The position numbers and the translations under genes were made by a program. Of a stretch of DNA of 38,456 nucleotides, positions 17,025 to 26,050 are shown piece by piece. The stretch comes from Coprococcus sp. (GTDB taxonomy: Bacteria; Bacillota; Clostridia; Lachnospirales; Lachnospiraceae): the NCBI GenBank assembly GCA_022793995.1, contig JAAWDY010000057.1:1-38456 (forward strand). The letters run 5' to 3'. How positions within the stretch are numbered: the first letter of the stretch is position 1; every line of letters begins with the position of its first letter. The notes below the pieces were generated by a model. The model had not been told where the DNA came from and did no database searches. It was given only the letters and a program-made list of their open reading frames with translations.

Positions 17025-17207
17025 TTAAGACTCATCCTCGACCGTTAAATTCATCAAATGATTTACGAAATGACGGCAAATATCAATGGTGAAGATCAGT
17101 AAGCCTGTGGGTATCAGAAGTAGGCTGATGACCGTACTGCCAAGCCCAAAGACTGTATAGAACGCTATTTTTCTCAAATAATGTAATGCCTGCATTGCTA
17201 TTATCAT
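17025..17207 (-). CDS. 60-residue membrane protein, unknown
   Basis: A small hydrophobic protein with one long or two short helices (about residues 12-42, FYTVFGLGSTVISLLLIPTG), then a His-containing segment and an acidic end (NLTVEDES). It has a good ribosome site (GAGGGG, about 6 bases before ATG). It sits between the permease (27 bases downstream of its stop) and mtgA (33 bases), in the same orientation, so it is probably cotranscribed. No family is recognised. It might be an accessory subunit of the transporter. Confidence 0.62.
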   Translation of the reverse strand: MIIAMQALHYLRKIAFYTVFGLGSTVISLLLIPTGLLIFTIDICRHFVNHLMNLTVEDES

Positions 17208-17234
17208 AATATCCCCTCTTTTTTCTATCGTTTT

Positions 17235-19133
17235 TTAAACTATATCGTCACGCAGCGCGTCGATGATGTTTTCTTTTTTAATCTTTCTCACCGTGTACAG
17301 TGTGGTGATGAAGATGATTACGAATACACCGCACAGGCTGATGGTTAGGCTGCGCCATGGGAAAATGTAATGGAGTTCATCTCCCCCGCCGATGCTTCCG
17401 CCGCACATCCCTATATAGATCAGATGGGAGAGAAGCGCAGATAGCGGCAGGCTGAACAGCAGCGTCCGAAGTCCGTAAAAGATGCATTCAAACCGCATCA
17501 TCCTGCTGAAATCATGGTCGGACATGCCGACAGAACGGATCATGGCGAGTTCCTGTCTTCTCAGCCGGATATTGGTAGAAATTGTATTAAAAACATTCGC
17601 CATCGCGATCAGCGAGATCATGATAATAAAGACGACGGTGAATAGGTTTACAATGAATAAAATGTTCCGGTTTTGTTCAAATAATTCGTGGTTCCCGACG
17701 ATAATGGACGCCTTTGCCTCCTGCCCAAGATATAATGTAAAGGAGCTGGAGGATACGAATAGAATGACGCTCAGCATGAGGGACAATACAGTGCTGCGAT
17801 ACCGCCGTTTGCAGCGCTTAAAATTTTTCAATGCAAGAATTCCCGGAAGTCCATAAAGTTTTCCGGACAATCTTGATATTTTTACAGTTTTTGCATCCGT
17901 CTTAATCTCATTGGTCTGCCGGATACATTCCATCACAGGAATGCGGGCCGCCTTTCTGGCCGGAACATAGGCGGATACCAGGATCGTCGCCATGCTGACC
18001 GCCGCGGAAGCGGCGATGACCGGGACGGATATCGTCAAAGTTAAAGGCACGTTGTCGTAAATAGTACGGGAAAATATGTGTTCCGTCAGGGAAAGGACTA
18101 GTCCGATGCTGGGAACACCGAGTAAAATACCGCAAGGGATGCCGACGGATCCGATGCAGATCCCTTCAAACAGGACGGAGCTTCGGATCTGGTTTGTTGT
18201 AGCTCCCACGGACATAAGGATTCCGAACTGCTGCATCCTTTCAGCAAGCGAGATACTGAAGGAATTGTAGATCATGAATATTGATCCAAGGATCACAAGG
18301 GCAATCAGGATGCCGCCGATAGAGTACAGCAGCGTATTAAACAGCTTGTCGTCAGAAAGCCCCAAAAAACGCAGCACCTCATTATTCAAGGCATAAGGAA
18401 GGTCTTCACCCATATGCCGGACATAGGCGCGGACACGCGTAGGATGCTGCAGGGAAACAAACATGCTGAAACTGCCAGGGGAGCTTTTCGGATCCGCCAA
18501 AGTGACAAGCGTGTATCCCGGGGCGGAATATTCTTCAAATCCAGGTCTTTGGTATATGCCGACGACCGTGTAATCCTGTTCCAAAGAGGAGAGAAATGAT
18601 TCTTCTCCCGCACGGTAGGGATCGTGCTGGCTGAGTTTTTCCTCCCCGCTTTGCCGTGTCCCTATTTTAAGTGAAAGTGTGTCCCCTATGGAAACCGGGA
18701 CGCCGCCGTTCGCCATGACATGCGAGGGGACAAGGACTTCTTTGCTGTTTTTAGGAAGCCTTCCGGAATTAAGCTGTAAGGGGAGGGTATCAAAGGTATC
18801 CTCATAAAAACCGGCGATGAACAAGTAAGGTTTATACTCGTTCTTTCCGCCTTCGAGCATGGCATAGCCGATATTTGCAAAAGATGCGGTTTTTTTCACG
18901 TCTTCCTCGTTTGCATGTTCTTCGATAAAAGAAGAAGGAACGTCGGTAAACATTACATGCCAGTCACCGTATTTTACGATAGCGCCGTTCACCAGATAGT
19001 TCTGGAGAGAAACGACAAAGACGGAGATGGCTGTGATTAGGGCAGAAGACAAAACAACGCCGACAATGGTGACAAATGTCCTGGAACGGTTCTTTTTCAG
19101 TCCTTTTAAGGCCGTCTTATGAAAAATATTCAT
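17235..19133 (-). CDS. FtsX-like ABC transporter permease
   Basis: A 632-residue membrane subunit of a MacB/LolCE-type exporter. It has an N-terminal helix (about 20-45), a large extracellular domain (about 50-270), a three-helix FtsX core (about 270-390, with SISLAERMQQFGILMSVGAT), a linker, then a second FtsX unit (about 430-625, with RRQELAMIRSVGMS). The start ATG overlaps the stop of the ATPase gene (ATGA at 19133), so the two are translationally coupled. With a kinase/regulator pair upstream it resembles peptide-sensing or detoxification modules. The extracellular domain sits in the first half, unlike classical BceB, so a bacitracin-type role should not be assumed. Confidence 0.9.
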   Translation of the reverse strand: MNIFHKTALKGLKKNRSRTFVTIVGVVLSSALITAISVFVVSLQNYLVNGAIVKYGDWHVMFTDVPSSFIEEHANEEDVKKTASFANIGYAMLEGGKNEYKPYLFIAGFYEDTFDTLPLQLNSGRLPKNSKEVLVPSHVMANGGVPVSIGDTLSLKIGTRQSGEEKLSQHDPYRAGEESFLSSLEQDYTVVGIYQRPGFEEYSAPGYTLVTLADPKSSPGSFSMFVSLQHPTRVRAYVRHMGEDLPYALNNEVLRFLGLSDDKLFNTLLYSIGGILIALVILGSIFMIYNSFSISLAERMQQFGILMSVGATTNQIRSSVLFEGICIGSVGIPCGILLGVPSIGLVLSLTEHIFSRTIYDNVPLTLTISVPVIAASAAVSMATILVSAYVPARKAARIPVMECIRQTNEIKTDAKTVKISRLSGKLYGLPGILALKNFKRCKRRYRSTVLSLMLSVILFVSSSSFTLYLGQEAKASIIVGNHELFEQNRNILFIVNLFTVVFIIMISLIAMANVFNTISTNIRLRRQELAMIRSVGMSDHDFSRMMRFECIFYGLRTLLFSLPLSALLSHLIYIGMCGGSIGGGDELHYIFPWRSLTISLCGVFVIIFITTLYTVRKIKKENIIDALRDDIV

Positions 19134-19819
19134 CAGAGCTCCACCTGCCTTTCATCCCGCGCCACTTTACCGTCGGAGATTGTAACGATGCGGTCTGCCT
19201 GCAGCGCGATATTTTCATCGTGGGTGACGATGATGAGTGTCTGGCGGTAGATTCGATGGCTTTCTTTGAGCAGCCGGATGATCTCCTGCCCGTTGCGGCT
19301 GTCCAGCGCACCTGTAGGCTCGTCGGCCAGCATAACGGCCGGAGCATTGATAAGGGCGCGTCCGATCGCGACCCGCTGCTGCTGTCCGCCGGAAAGCTGG
19401 TTCGGAAGGTGATACCTGCGGTCTTCAAGCCCCAGAAGCTCCAGAAGATCGTCAAGCCGCGCCCGGTTGACCTTCCGTCTATCCATCAGAATCGGAAGAG
19501 TCATATTTTCCACGACGTTTAAGGTAGGAATCAGGTTGTGGAACTGATAAATCAGCCCGACCTGTCTTCGGCGGAAAATAGCAAGCTTTTTATTATTTTG
19601 GGCATAAACATCCTGGCCCTCCAGGAAAACCTTCCCGCTTGTAGGAGTATCCACGCCGGCGACCACATGCAGCAGGGTGGATTTACCGGAGCCGGAAGAA
19701 CCGATGACAGCCATGAACTCTCCCTTGTCGACATTAAGCGAAACATGGTCGAGTGCGATGACCTGATTCTCGTCGCTGCCATAGATTTTGCATAGATTCT
19801 CAATTTTCAAAAACTCCAT
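19133..19819 (-). CDS. ABC transporter ATP-binding protein (LolD/MacB type)
   Basis: The ATPase partner of the FtsX-like permease. ATG 19819 (228 residues, [14 protein letters not shown]) follows AAGGGGG by 8 bases; an upstream ATG at 19849 would put that site inside the gene. All motifs are present: Walker [11 protein letters not shown]-loop in [16 protein letters not shown], signature LSGGQQQR, Walker [11 protein letters not shown]-loop ALDS and H-loop in VTHD. It is separated from the upstream kinase gene by about 190 bases that contain inverted repeats, so it may have its own promoter under control of the regulator. Confidence 0.95.
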   Translation of the reverse strand: MEFLKIENLCKIYGSDENQVIALDHVSLNVDKGEFMAVIGSSGSGKSTLLHVVAGVDTPTSGKVFLEGQDVYAQNNKKLAIFRRRQVGLIYQFHNLIPTLNVVENMTLPILMDRRKVNRARLDDLLELLGLEDRRYHLPNQLSGGQQQRVAIGRALINAPAVMLADEPTGALDSRNGQEIIRLLKESHRIYRQTLIIVTHDENIALQADRIVTISDGKVARDERQVEL

Positions 19820-19904
19820 TATGTGAGCCCCCTTTTTACTTGTTGCCATTTACAGTCCTCTCCACCCACATGCGCATTCGCCGCATCTAGGAGGTGTCAT
19901 TCCC

Positions 19905-19942
19905 GCTCCTTACGGAGCTAAGATTGCTTATGTGAATAGCAA
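19905..19942. promoter_or_regulatory. two inverted repeats upstream of the ABC genes
   Basis: GCTCC-TTAC-GGAGC (19905-19918) and TTGCT...AGCAA (19924-19942) lie side by side in the kinase-ATPase gap. They could be a regulator site or leader hairpins for the ABC genes. I could not place a convincing -35/-10 pair. Confidence 0.35.
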
Positions 19943-20007
19943 CTCTTACTTGCTCATATAATAGGACAGATTCTTTACATCCCGGTGACTTTTTAGTGAG
20001 AGATTCG

Positions 20008-20997
20008 TCACTTTGGAAAACGGATCACAAATTCAGCGCCGCCCTGGCGGTGATTTTTTGCGGTAACAGTGCCGTTTTGACGTAGTATGATCGTCCTGCA
20101 GAGCGCAAGACCGATACCATATCCGGCCGTCTTTTTGTTTCTCCCACGATAGAACCGGTCAAACAGGAAAGGAAGATCATTTGGAGGGATACCGGGTCCA
20201 TTGTCATAAATCTTGATCTCAGTAAACAAAGAGGTATCCCTACAGATGACACAGATCTCTCCATTACCATGGATGCTATCCATGCAGTTCTTAAGAATAT
20301 TCCGGAGGGCTTCGGATAGCCATACAGGATCACAATGAAGAAAGATGCATTCCGGGATATCCATATGCAGAGTGATATTATGCAGATCCATGGAAAATAA
20401 AAGCGGACGGGAGGCCAAGCCGACAAGCTGCCCCATCTCGATCTTGCTGTTCTGGAATTCGACCACGCCGGCATCCAGGCGGGACAGTTTCAGTAAGGAA
20501 GTAAGAAGCCAGTCCATATGTGAAAATAATTCTTTTGTTTCCCGTAAAAGCTCCTCCTTCTCGCTTCTTGAAGGTTCGTTCTCCAAGAGCGACAGAATCA
20601 GGTTCGCGGATGTAAGCGGTGTGCGGAGCTGATGAGCGATGTCAGCCAGGGAATCGGCAAGACGTTCTTTCTCTCTTTGTAAGGCTGTATTCTGTTCCCG
20701 GATACGCTGCGTCATTTTGATGAGCTCACTCTGCAGGACAGAGAGTTCCCCTTCCTCCAATTCTGCGATCAGTATGTGCTCGGCGTTATGGAGCACAAGA
20801 TCGATCTGCTCTGAGAGCTGAGCGATACGTTCATACCTGGCTTTGGTAAAAACAAAAAATAGTATGCCAAAGGCAGTGGATGAAAGAAGGGCGGATATGC
20901 CTGATACGGGACCACTCAGGAACCCAGCAGTTATACTGAGCGCTGCAGTCAAAAGGAATAAAAGGGCAAAATGGCGCAGTTCCCTATTCCGAAACAT
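20008..20997 (-). CDS. sensor histidine kinase (intramembrane-sensing type)
   Basis: A 329-residue kinase. Two helices (about 9-27 and 33-50) are joined by only a few residues, so there is almost no outside sensor domain. HisKA domain with H122 in DIAHQLRTPLT, then HATPase_c with an N-box near ILKNCMDSI and G-boxes DNGPGIPP and GYGIGLAL. I prefer ATG 20997 (behind GGGTGG) to GTG 21006. The start lies inside the end of the regulator gene, so the two are coupled. Kinases of this shape commonly sense through a neighbouring ABC transporter, which is present downstream. Confidence 0.93.
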   Translation of the reverse strand: MFRNRELRHFALLFLLTAALSITAGFLSGPVSGISALLSSTAFGILFFVFTKARYERIAQLSEQIDLVLHNAEHILIAELEEGELSVLQSELIKMTQRIREQNTALQREKERLADSLADIAHQLRTPLTSANLILSLLENEPSRSEKEELLRETKELFSHMDWLLTSLLKLSRLDAGVVEFQNSKIEMGQLVGLASRPLLFSMDLHNITLHMDIPECIFLHCDPVWLSEALRNILKNCMDSIHGNGEICVICRDTSLFTEIKIYDNGPGIPPNDLPFLFDRFYRGRNKKTAGYGIGLALCRTIILRQNGTVTAKNHRQGGAEFVIRFPK

Positions 20998-21670
20998 AGT
21001 TTCCACCCAGTCGGTAACCCATCCCGCGGACCGTCAGAATGATCTGAGGGTCAGAAGGATCATCCTCAATTTTTTCGCGAAGGCGCTTGATATAAACGCT
21101 CAATGTATTGTCATTTACAAATTCTCCTGCGGCATCCCACAATTCCTCCAGAAGAACGTTCCGTGTAATCACGCACTTGGGATTGTTGAGAAATACCAGG
21201 AGCAGGCGGTATTCCAGGGCTGAGAGAAAGACTTCCGAAGCATTCTTATATACGATACCGATTGCAGTGTCTACATGAAGCCCGTATATGTCAAAAGAAG
21301 AGGGGGAACTTCCGCTTTTACGAAGCGCAGCGCGTATCCGCGCTATGAGTTCACGTGGACGGAAAGGCTTGGTGATATAATCATCTGCTCCCATGTTAAG
21401 CCCCGTGACAACGCTTGCCTCGTCGCCGGAGGCAGTCAGGAATATGACGGGAATTCCCTGGTGTTCCTTGATTTCTGTATAAAGTGTGAATCCATTCCCA
21501 TCGGGCAGTGAGATATCCACCAGAGCCAGATCGAATGTGTTTTGAGCGAGCGCGGCGAGCGCGCCGCTTCTTGAGGAAACGTGAGTCGTGTTGAAGCCTT
21601 CTGAACGAAGCAGAAGGATCAGGTTTTTGGCGATCTGTCTGTCATCTTCCACTAAAAAAATCCGCTCCAT
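20984..21670 (-). CDS. OmpR-family response regulator
   Basis: A 228-residue regulator with a receiver domain (1-118) carrying acidic pocket D9/D10, phospho-acceptor D52 (VDISLPDGNG) and K101 (YITKPF). A C-terminal winged-helix domain (about 130-225) ends with DPQIILTVRGMGYRLG. The start follows AAAGGTTGG, and an extended -10 promoter lies upstream. It is the first gene of the minus-strand signalling and transport block, and its likely target is the ABC gene pair or the whole block. Confidence 0.95.
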   Translation of the reverse strand: MERIFLVEDDRQIAKNLILLLRSEGFNTTHVSSRSGALAALAQNTFDLALVDISLPDGNGFTLYTEIKEHQGIPVIFLTASGDEASVVTGLNMGADDYITKPFRPRELIARIRAALRKSGSSPSSFDIYGLHVDTAIGIVYKNASEVFLSALEYRLLLVFLNNPKCVITRNVLLEELWDAAGEFVNDNTLSVYIKRLREKIEDDPSDPQIILTVRGMGYRLGGNYVSE

Positions 21671-21711
21671 CTATATTTACCAACCTTTACTATCCATGTA
21701 TTCTAAACATT

Positions 21712-21720
21712 ATTATACCA
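21712..21720 (-). promoter_or_regulatory. extended -10 promoter of the regulator-kinase genes
   Basis: On the minus strand the sequence is TGGTATAAT (a TGn extended -10), about 40 bases before the regulator start. No clear -35 is needed for this class. Confidence 0.5.
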
Positions 21721-21779
21721 GCCATCCTTGTGAAAATACTTTAATATAATCTTAAAAAAATCAGAAAAAGTACAGAATA

Positions 21780-21823
21780 ATGCCCCGGCATCTTTGCCAA
21801 GCGAGGCAGGGATGCCGGGGCAT
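21780..21823 (-). terminator. terminator of the class A PBP gene
   Basis: A perfect 13-bp GC-rich stem ATGCCCCGGCATC / GATGCCGGGGCAT (21780-21792 with 21811-21823), with an inner GCC/GGC stem, lies just after the PBP stop on the minus strand. A T-rich stretch follows (TATTCTGTACTTTTTCTG). Confidence 0.8.
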
Positions 21824-21846
21824 GGATTATGAAATGGTACAGCGCA

Positions 21847-24384
21847 CTAGGAAGTTGTGTCTGCTGGCGGATCAACGGGCTCAACGGGCTCGACGGGGTC
21901 GACGGGGTCGACCGGCGGATCAACAGGATCGACGGGGTCGACCGGCGGATCAACAGGATCGACGGGGTCGACCGGTGGATCAACGGGCTCGATCGGCTCA
22001 ATCGGCTCTTCCGGTTCCTCTGGCTCCTCCGGTTCTTCCGGCTCAACATAATGTCCCGCACAGCTTTGCGAGGGAGCGGTGTCCGCCGCGAACAATTCTG
22101 TCAGCGCAGGACATCCGCTTGTAGCAAGAAGGCCGGACTGGGTACAGATCGTTTTCTGCACCAGAGAATTAGGCATCTTGAAATCCTGGTAGGAAAGTCC
22201 CAAAGTCTCATTGATACGGTTCATGATCTTAGCCCAAATCTTAAAGTGGTAATTCCACGTTCCGTCGCTCATCTCCTTATTTTCATCGTAACCCATCCAG
22301 ATCGAACAGGTATAGTATGGCGTATAACCACAGAACCAGAAATCCTTATTGTCGGAAGTAGTACCGGATTTGCCTGCCGCAGGCATGTTGTTAAGCCTTG
22401 CATCGGTCGCTGTACCCTTTGTCACAACGTCGATCATTGCATTGGTGAGAAGCGCCGCCGTAGTCTCTTTGAGGACTGTCTTGGAATCCCCGGTATTATC
22501 GATCAAGAGATTACCGTCATGATCCAGTACCTTCGTATAAAGGATAGGACGGTTATACACCCCGCCGTTGGCGATGGTAGCATATGCCGCCGTGATCTCA
22601 TAGTTGTATACACCGTGAGTAATGCCGCCCAAGGCGAGAGATTCAACCTTGTCTTCTTCCGTAAGCGTGGTAAGCCCGAATTTCTCACAATATTCGTATC
22701 CCAGCGAAATGGAGATCTTATTCAACACTTTCACTGCAATAATATTCATGGACTGTTCGATACCCTTGCGCAGAGTAACGCTGCCCCGATACGAATTACC
22801 CCACCAGTTATGAACTTCACGGCCCGTCGTCTGATAGCGGTAAGGCTCGTCCACTTCGACATTCGCAAGGGAAAGCCCCGCGCTGTCAAGTGCAGGAGCA
22901 TAAACGGCGAGGATCTTGAAACAAGAACCTGCCTGACGCTTAGAACCAGTGTAAGCGCGGTTCAGCCCCCGGTTCGTCGTCTTGGCCCCGCGTCCGCCCA
23001 CAAGCGCCTTGATCTGGCCGGTGGTCTGATCCATGACGCAGACGGAAGACTGCGGCTGGGGAGAGAGGTTGACAAATTCATCGAAGGTATCGCCTTCCTG
23101 CGCGATACTTGCCTTAAACTCCTCAATCCGCTGATATGCCGCGTCGTGGGAACCAAACAAAAGTCCCTGGCGGTCGCCGTATTGTTCAGAACCAAATTTT
23201 TTAATATGGCCGGAGCTGTAATTCTGTTGCGTGCCGTCCGCATGCGTCACAGTCAAAGCATAATCAAGACCCCATTCCACATTGTAAGGGAAATTCCCAT
23301 CATCGTTCAATTCGGAGTCGCAGATCTCCTGCATTGCAAGATTCTGGGTAGAGTAGATGCTAAGTCCTCCGCTGTATATATAGTTGTAAGCCTGCGTCTC
23401 AGAAAAACCAAGCCCTTCGGGAGAAATCATATCTTCCATCAACTGTTCCGCTAAGGCATCATTAAAATAGGAAGTAATATGGGATTCTTCCTGAATCTGT
23501 ACGTTGACTGTCTGGATTCTTGAATAGACGTCGTCAGCTAACGCCTCGTCATGGGCCGCCTGGTCGATAAATTCCTGTTCCAGCATATCGTCCAGGACCT
23601 TCTTCCGGCGCTTGGCATTCTCCTCCGGATTCGTGACCGGGTTATATTTGCCAGGGCTCTGCGTGATTCCGGCGATTGTCGCGCTCTCGGAAAGCGTCAG
23701 TTCGGAGACATCTTTGTTGAAGTAACGTTGGGCGGCCGCCTGGACTCCGAGTGTATTCTGCCCCAAATTGATTGTGTTCATATAGCTTTCCAGAATGCTG
23801 TCCTTGTCCAATTCCCGCTCTACCTGAAGCGCGAGGTACTGTTCCTGGAGTTTACGGACTATTTTTTCAGAGAAGTCTTCTTCATTCACGAAATTCGGGA
23901 ATATATTATTCTTGATTAACTGCTGGGTGATTGTACTTGCCCCTTCTGTAAAATGGCCTCCGTTCGAGAGACCAACCCAGAATGCACGCAGGATACCTTT
24001 AGGGTCGATCCCCTTATGCGTATAAAAACGGGAATCTTCGATCGCGACAAAGGCATGCTGCAGGTCTATGGGAATCTCATCGATCGTTTTATAGACACGG
24101 TTGGCGCCTGCGGAAGTAAAATGCTCCGTCTCCGTCACACCGTCGTCAGCAAAAACAGTGGAAGTATACCCCTGGGGTTTGATACTCTCCGGTGTAATCT
24201 CAGGAGCTTCATCAATTACTTTCTTCATGATCAGGACGCCGCCCACGACACCGACAACGCAAAAAAGCAGGATGCAGAGGAGGAATCCTTTAAAGAGACG
24301 GACACCTATTTTCTTCTTTCGCATATTCGCTTTTGAAGTAATCTTTTTTTGTTGAGTAGAAGCTTTACGCTTACCATAATTCAT
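21847..24384 (-). CDS. class A penicillin-binding protein (glycosyltransferase/transpeptidase)
   Basis: A bifunctional peptidoglycan synthase of the PBP1a type, 845 residues. Basic cytoplasmic N-terminus, one membrane helix (about 31-54), GT51 domain (about 80-255) with catalytic Glu in AIEDSRFYTHKGID and EGASTITQQLIKNN, then a transpeptidase domain (about 400-700) with S-x-x-K in AGSCFKI, S-x-N in QSMNII and KSG in AGKSGTT (Ser in place of the usual Thr). A cysteine-containing linker is followed by an acidic, proline-rich tail (about 780-845) of EEP and PVDPVDP repeats. The start follows AAAGGAGG by 8 bases. It may complement the monofunctional glycosyltransferase gene nearby. Confidence 0.95.
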   Translation of the reverse strand: MNYGKRKASTQQKKITSKANMRKKKIGVRLFKGFLLCILLFCVVGVVGGVLIMKKVIDEAPEITPESIKPQGYTSTVFADDGVTETEHFTSAGANRVYKTIDEIPIDLQHAFVAIEDSRFYTHKGIDPKGILRAFWVGLSNGGHFTEGASTITQQLIKNNIFPNFVNEEDFSEKIVRKLQEQYLALQVERELDKDSILESYMNTINLGQNTLGVQAAAQRYFNKDVSELTLSESATIAGITQSPGKYNPVTNPEENAKRRKKVLDDMLEQEFIDQAAHDEALADDVYSRIQTVNVQIQEESHITSYFNDALAEQLMEDMISPEGLGFSETQAYNYIYSGGLSIYSTQNLAMQEICDSELNDDGNFPYNVEWGLDYALTVTHADGTQQNYSSGHIKKFGSEQYGDRQGLLFGSHDAAYQRIEEFKASIAQEGDTFDEFVNLSPQPQSSVCVMDQTTGQIKALVGGRGAKTTNRGLNRAYTGSKRQAGSCFKILAVYAPALDSAGLSLANVEVDEPYRYQTTGREVHNWWGNSYRGSVTLRKGIEQSMNIIAVKVLNKISISLGYEYCEKFGLTTLTEEDKVESLALGGITHGVYNYEITAAYATIANGGVYNRPILYTKVLDHDGNLLIDNTGDSKTVLKETTAALLTNAMIDVVTKGTATDARLNNMPAAGKSGTTSDNKDFWFCGYTPYYTCSIWMGYDENKEMSDGTWNYHFKIWAKIMNRINETLGLSYQDFKMPNSLVQKTICTQSGLLATSGCPALTELFAADTAPSQSCAGHYVEPEEPEEPEEPEEPIEPIEPVDPPVDPVDPVDPPVDPVDPVDPPVDPVDPVEPVEPVDPPADTTS
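21856..22046 (-). repeat. tandem repeats encoding the PBP Pro/Asp/Glu tail
   Basis: Three 30-bp units (21901-21930, 21931-21960 identical; 21961-21990 with changes) encode PVDPVDPPVD-type decapeptides. They are flanked by shorter degenerate units encoding EPV and EEP. The unit is a multiple of three, so copy changes keep the frame. Confidence 0.9.
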
Positions 24385-24411
24385 GAATACTGCCTCCTTT
24401 ACATAGAAGTC

Positions 24412-24420
24412 ATTATAGCA
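24412..24420 (-). promoter_or_regulatory. extended -10 promoter of the PBP gene
   Basis: On the minus strand the sequence is TGCTATAAT, a perfect TATAAT with an extended TGn, about 28 bases before the PBP start. It gives a very short leader. Confidence 0.6.
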
Positions 24421-24538
24421 AACTTGAGTTTCTAAATAAAGCTTAATTTGAAAAGTTCACAAGTCTCTATGATAAAATTAAGAAAAAATTCCGAAATTTT
24501 GTCGAAGAGATAAAATTTGTAACAATTTTGTAATTTTC

Positions 24539-24567
24539 TTGCATCCGAAAGAGGAGGTTTGTATACT
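24539..24567 (+). promoter_or_regulatory. promoter of the YigZ-family gene
   Basis: TTGCAT (24539-24544) and TATACT (24562-24567) with a 17-base spacer, 46 bases before the start codon. Confidence 0.65.
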
Positions 24568-24613
24568 TAATTTATCAGATATGAAAAGTAATACGGAAGG
24601 AATTTGAGCTATC

Positions 24614-25270
24614 ATGTGTATAGAATATCAGACAGTTTATGAGGGAAACGAAGCAGAGATCGTAGAAAAGAAGTCACGTTTTATCGCCACGGTTCGTCCG
24701 GTGGGAAGCGAGGAGGAGGCGATGGCGTTTATTGAGAGTACGCAGAAAAAGTACTGGGATGCATCACACAATTGTTTTGCCTATGTCCTGGGAAAGCGGT
24801 GTGAACTTCAAAGATGCAGCGACGACGGAGAACCCGGGGGGACGGCAGGGCGGCCTATGCTGGATGTGCTGCTTGGGGAGGGGCTTCATGATACGGCGGT
24901 GGTGGTTACAAGATATTTTGGAGGAACATTGCTTGGAACCGGCGGGCTGGTGAGGGCATACCAGGGCGCGACAAAAGCCGGGATAAAGGCCAGCACGGTC
25001 ATCACAATAAAGACTGGGAGAAAGTGGAATCTTACAACGGATTACACAGGGCTTGGGAAGATACAATATATCCTGGGACAGAGGAAAAGCCTGGTCCTTG
25101 ACACTCGTTATGAAGAAGATGTAAAAATGCGGCTCCTTCTTTCCAGAGATGAAGAGAAAGCGGTAACGGCGGAACTGGTGGAGGGAACAGGCGGGAAAGT
25201 GATTCTTGAAGAGTTGGAAGAGTGTAGGTTTGCAAAAACAGGGGAAGAGACTTTGATATTTCCCATTTGA
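24614..25270 (+). CDS. yigZ: YigZ/IMPACT family protein
   Basis: A 218-residue member of the YigZ (UPF0029/IMPACT) family. The N-terminal domain (about 15-125) has the family signatures KKSRFIATV, SDDGEPGGTAGRP and VTRYFGGTLLGTGGLVRAY. The C-terminal ferredoxin-like DUF1949 domain covers about 140-215. Members are cytoplasmic and are linked to ribosome-associated or translation-stress roles, but the bacterial function is not settled. It is a single-gene unit with its own promoter. The stop codon lies within a small palindrome, and a shared terminator separates it from the convergent S1-domain gene. Confidence 0.93.
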   Translation: MCIEYQTVYEGNEAEIVEKKSRFIATVRPVGSEEEAMAFIESTQKKYWDASHNCFAYVLGKRCELQRCSDDGEPGGTAGRPMLDVLLGEGLHDTAVVVTRYFGGTLLGTGGLVRAYQGATKAGIKASTVITIKTGRKWNLTTDYTGLGKIQYILGQRKSLVLDTRYEEDVKMRLLLSRDEEKAVTAELVEGTGGKVILEELEECRFAKTGEETLIFPI

Positions 25271-25291
25271 GATGGGAAAATAGACAACATA

Positions 25292-25321
25292 AGGGGACAG
25301 CGCATTCATCGGCTGTCCCCT
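25292..25321. terminator. bidirectional terminator between yigZ and the S1-domain gene
   Basis: A perfect 10-bp stem AGGGGACAGC / GCTGTCCCCT with a 10-base loop lies between two convergent genes. The T-rich tail is better on the minus-strand side (TATGTTGTCTATTTT). Confidence 0.75.
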
Positions 25322-25348
25322 ATATCTGTACAATATCCTGGTCTGATT

Positions 25349-26029
25349 CTATAATTTTATATTCTTGAACAGATCGCCAAGGCTGGTCCCGATATTCTCC
25401 GACTTTGGGAGAACTACCTTTTCTACCGGCTCTTGCGGCTCTTTTTCCGTCATCAGAGCCTTCATGCTCAGGCTGATCTTGCCGTCCTTGATGCCGATGA
25501 CCTTTACATCCACTTCATCGCCTGCTTTTAGTACCTGATCGGGAGTCTTGATGCGCTGCGTGCTGATCTGGGAGATATGTACCAGACCAGAGAGCCCGTT
25601 ATCCAGACGGATAAATGCGCCGTAGCTCTGGAGGGATTCTACCTTGCCTTTCATGACGCTTCCTACCTTCACGGAGTTGATCAGATCTTCCTTTGCCTTT
25701 TTTTCCTGTTCCCTCAGGATCTCGCGCGCGGAAAGGATCAGCCGGTTCTCAGCTGGATCTGCTTCGATGACCTTGACATCAACTTCCTTCAGTAGGTATG
25801 TCTCCAGATCCTCGATATAGGACAGGGAGAGGCGGGAAGCGGGTATGAAACCGCGAATGCCTTCTACCATGGCGATAACACCGCCGTTTACGATACCTTC
25901 AACTGTAACATGAAGGACCGTACCATTATCCAGATAACCCTGTACGATGTTCCAGGGATTGGCATCATCGAAATGTTCTTCATAATCTGCCATAGTTTCT
26001 GTAGTTTCCATTACTTGTTCGTTCTCCAT
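25349..26029 (-). CDS. S1-domain RNA-binding protein (short RpsA-like)
   Basis: A 226-residue protein with an acidic N-terminus and two S1 OB-fold repeats: about 34-105 (GIVNGGVIAMVEGIRGFIPA) and about 121-190 (ESLQSYGAFIRLDNGLSGLV, then HISQIS). A short tail ends LGDLFKNIKL. It is much shorter than six-repeat RpsA of proteobacteria but similar to Firmicutes homologues. Its exact role on the ribosome or in mRNA binding is unsettled. ATG 26029 is chosen because GGAGGAAATT directly precedes it, and the upstream ATG 26041 overlaps that site. It is preceded by a leader of about 170 bases that can fold strongly, hinting at autoregulation. Confidence 0.92.
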   Translation of the reverse strand: MENEQVMETTETMADYEEHFDDANPWNIVQGYLDNGTVLHVTVEGIVNGGVIAMVEGIRGFIPASRLSLSYIEDLETYLLKEVDVKVIEADPAENRLILSAREILREQEKKAKEDLINSVKVGSVMKGKVESLQSYGAFIRLDNGLSGLVHISQISTQRIKTPDQVLKAGDEVDVKVIGIKDGKISLSMKALMTEKEPQEPVEKVVLPKSENIGTSLGDLFKNIKL

Positions 26030-26050
26030 AATTTCCTCCATTCTGTGCGC

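Noticed and set aside
21829..23454. Long open frame (541 codons) on the plus strand opposite the PBP gene
   Set aside because: It lies wholly antisense to a well-supported class A PBP, begins in the low-complexity repeat, and its translation shows no domain. It reflects codon bias of the PBP gene.
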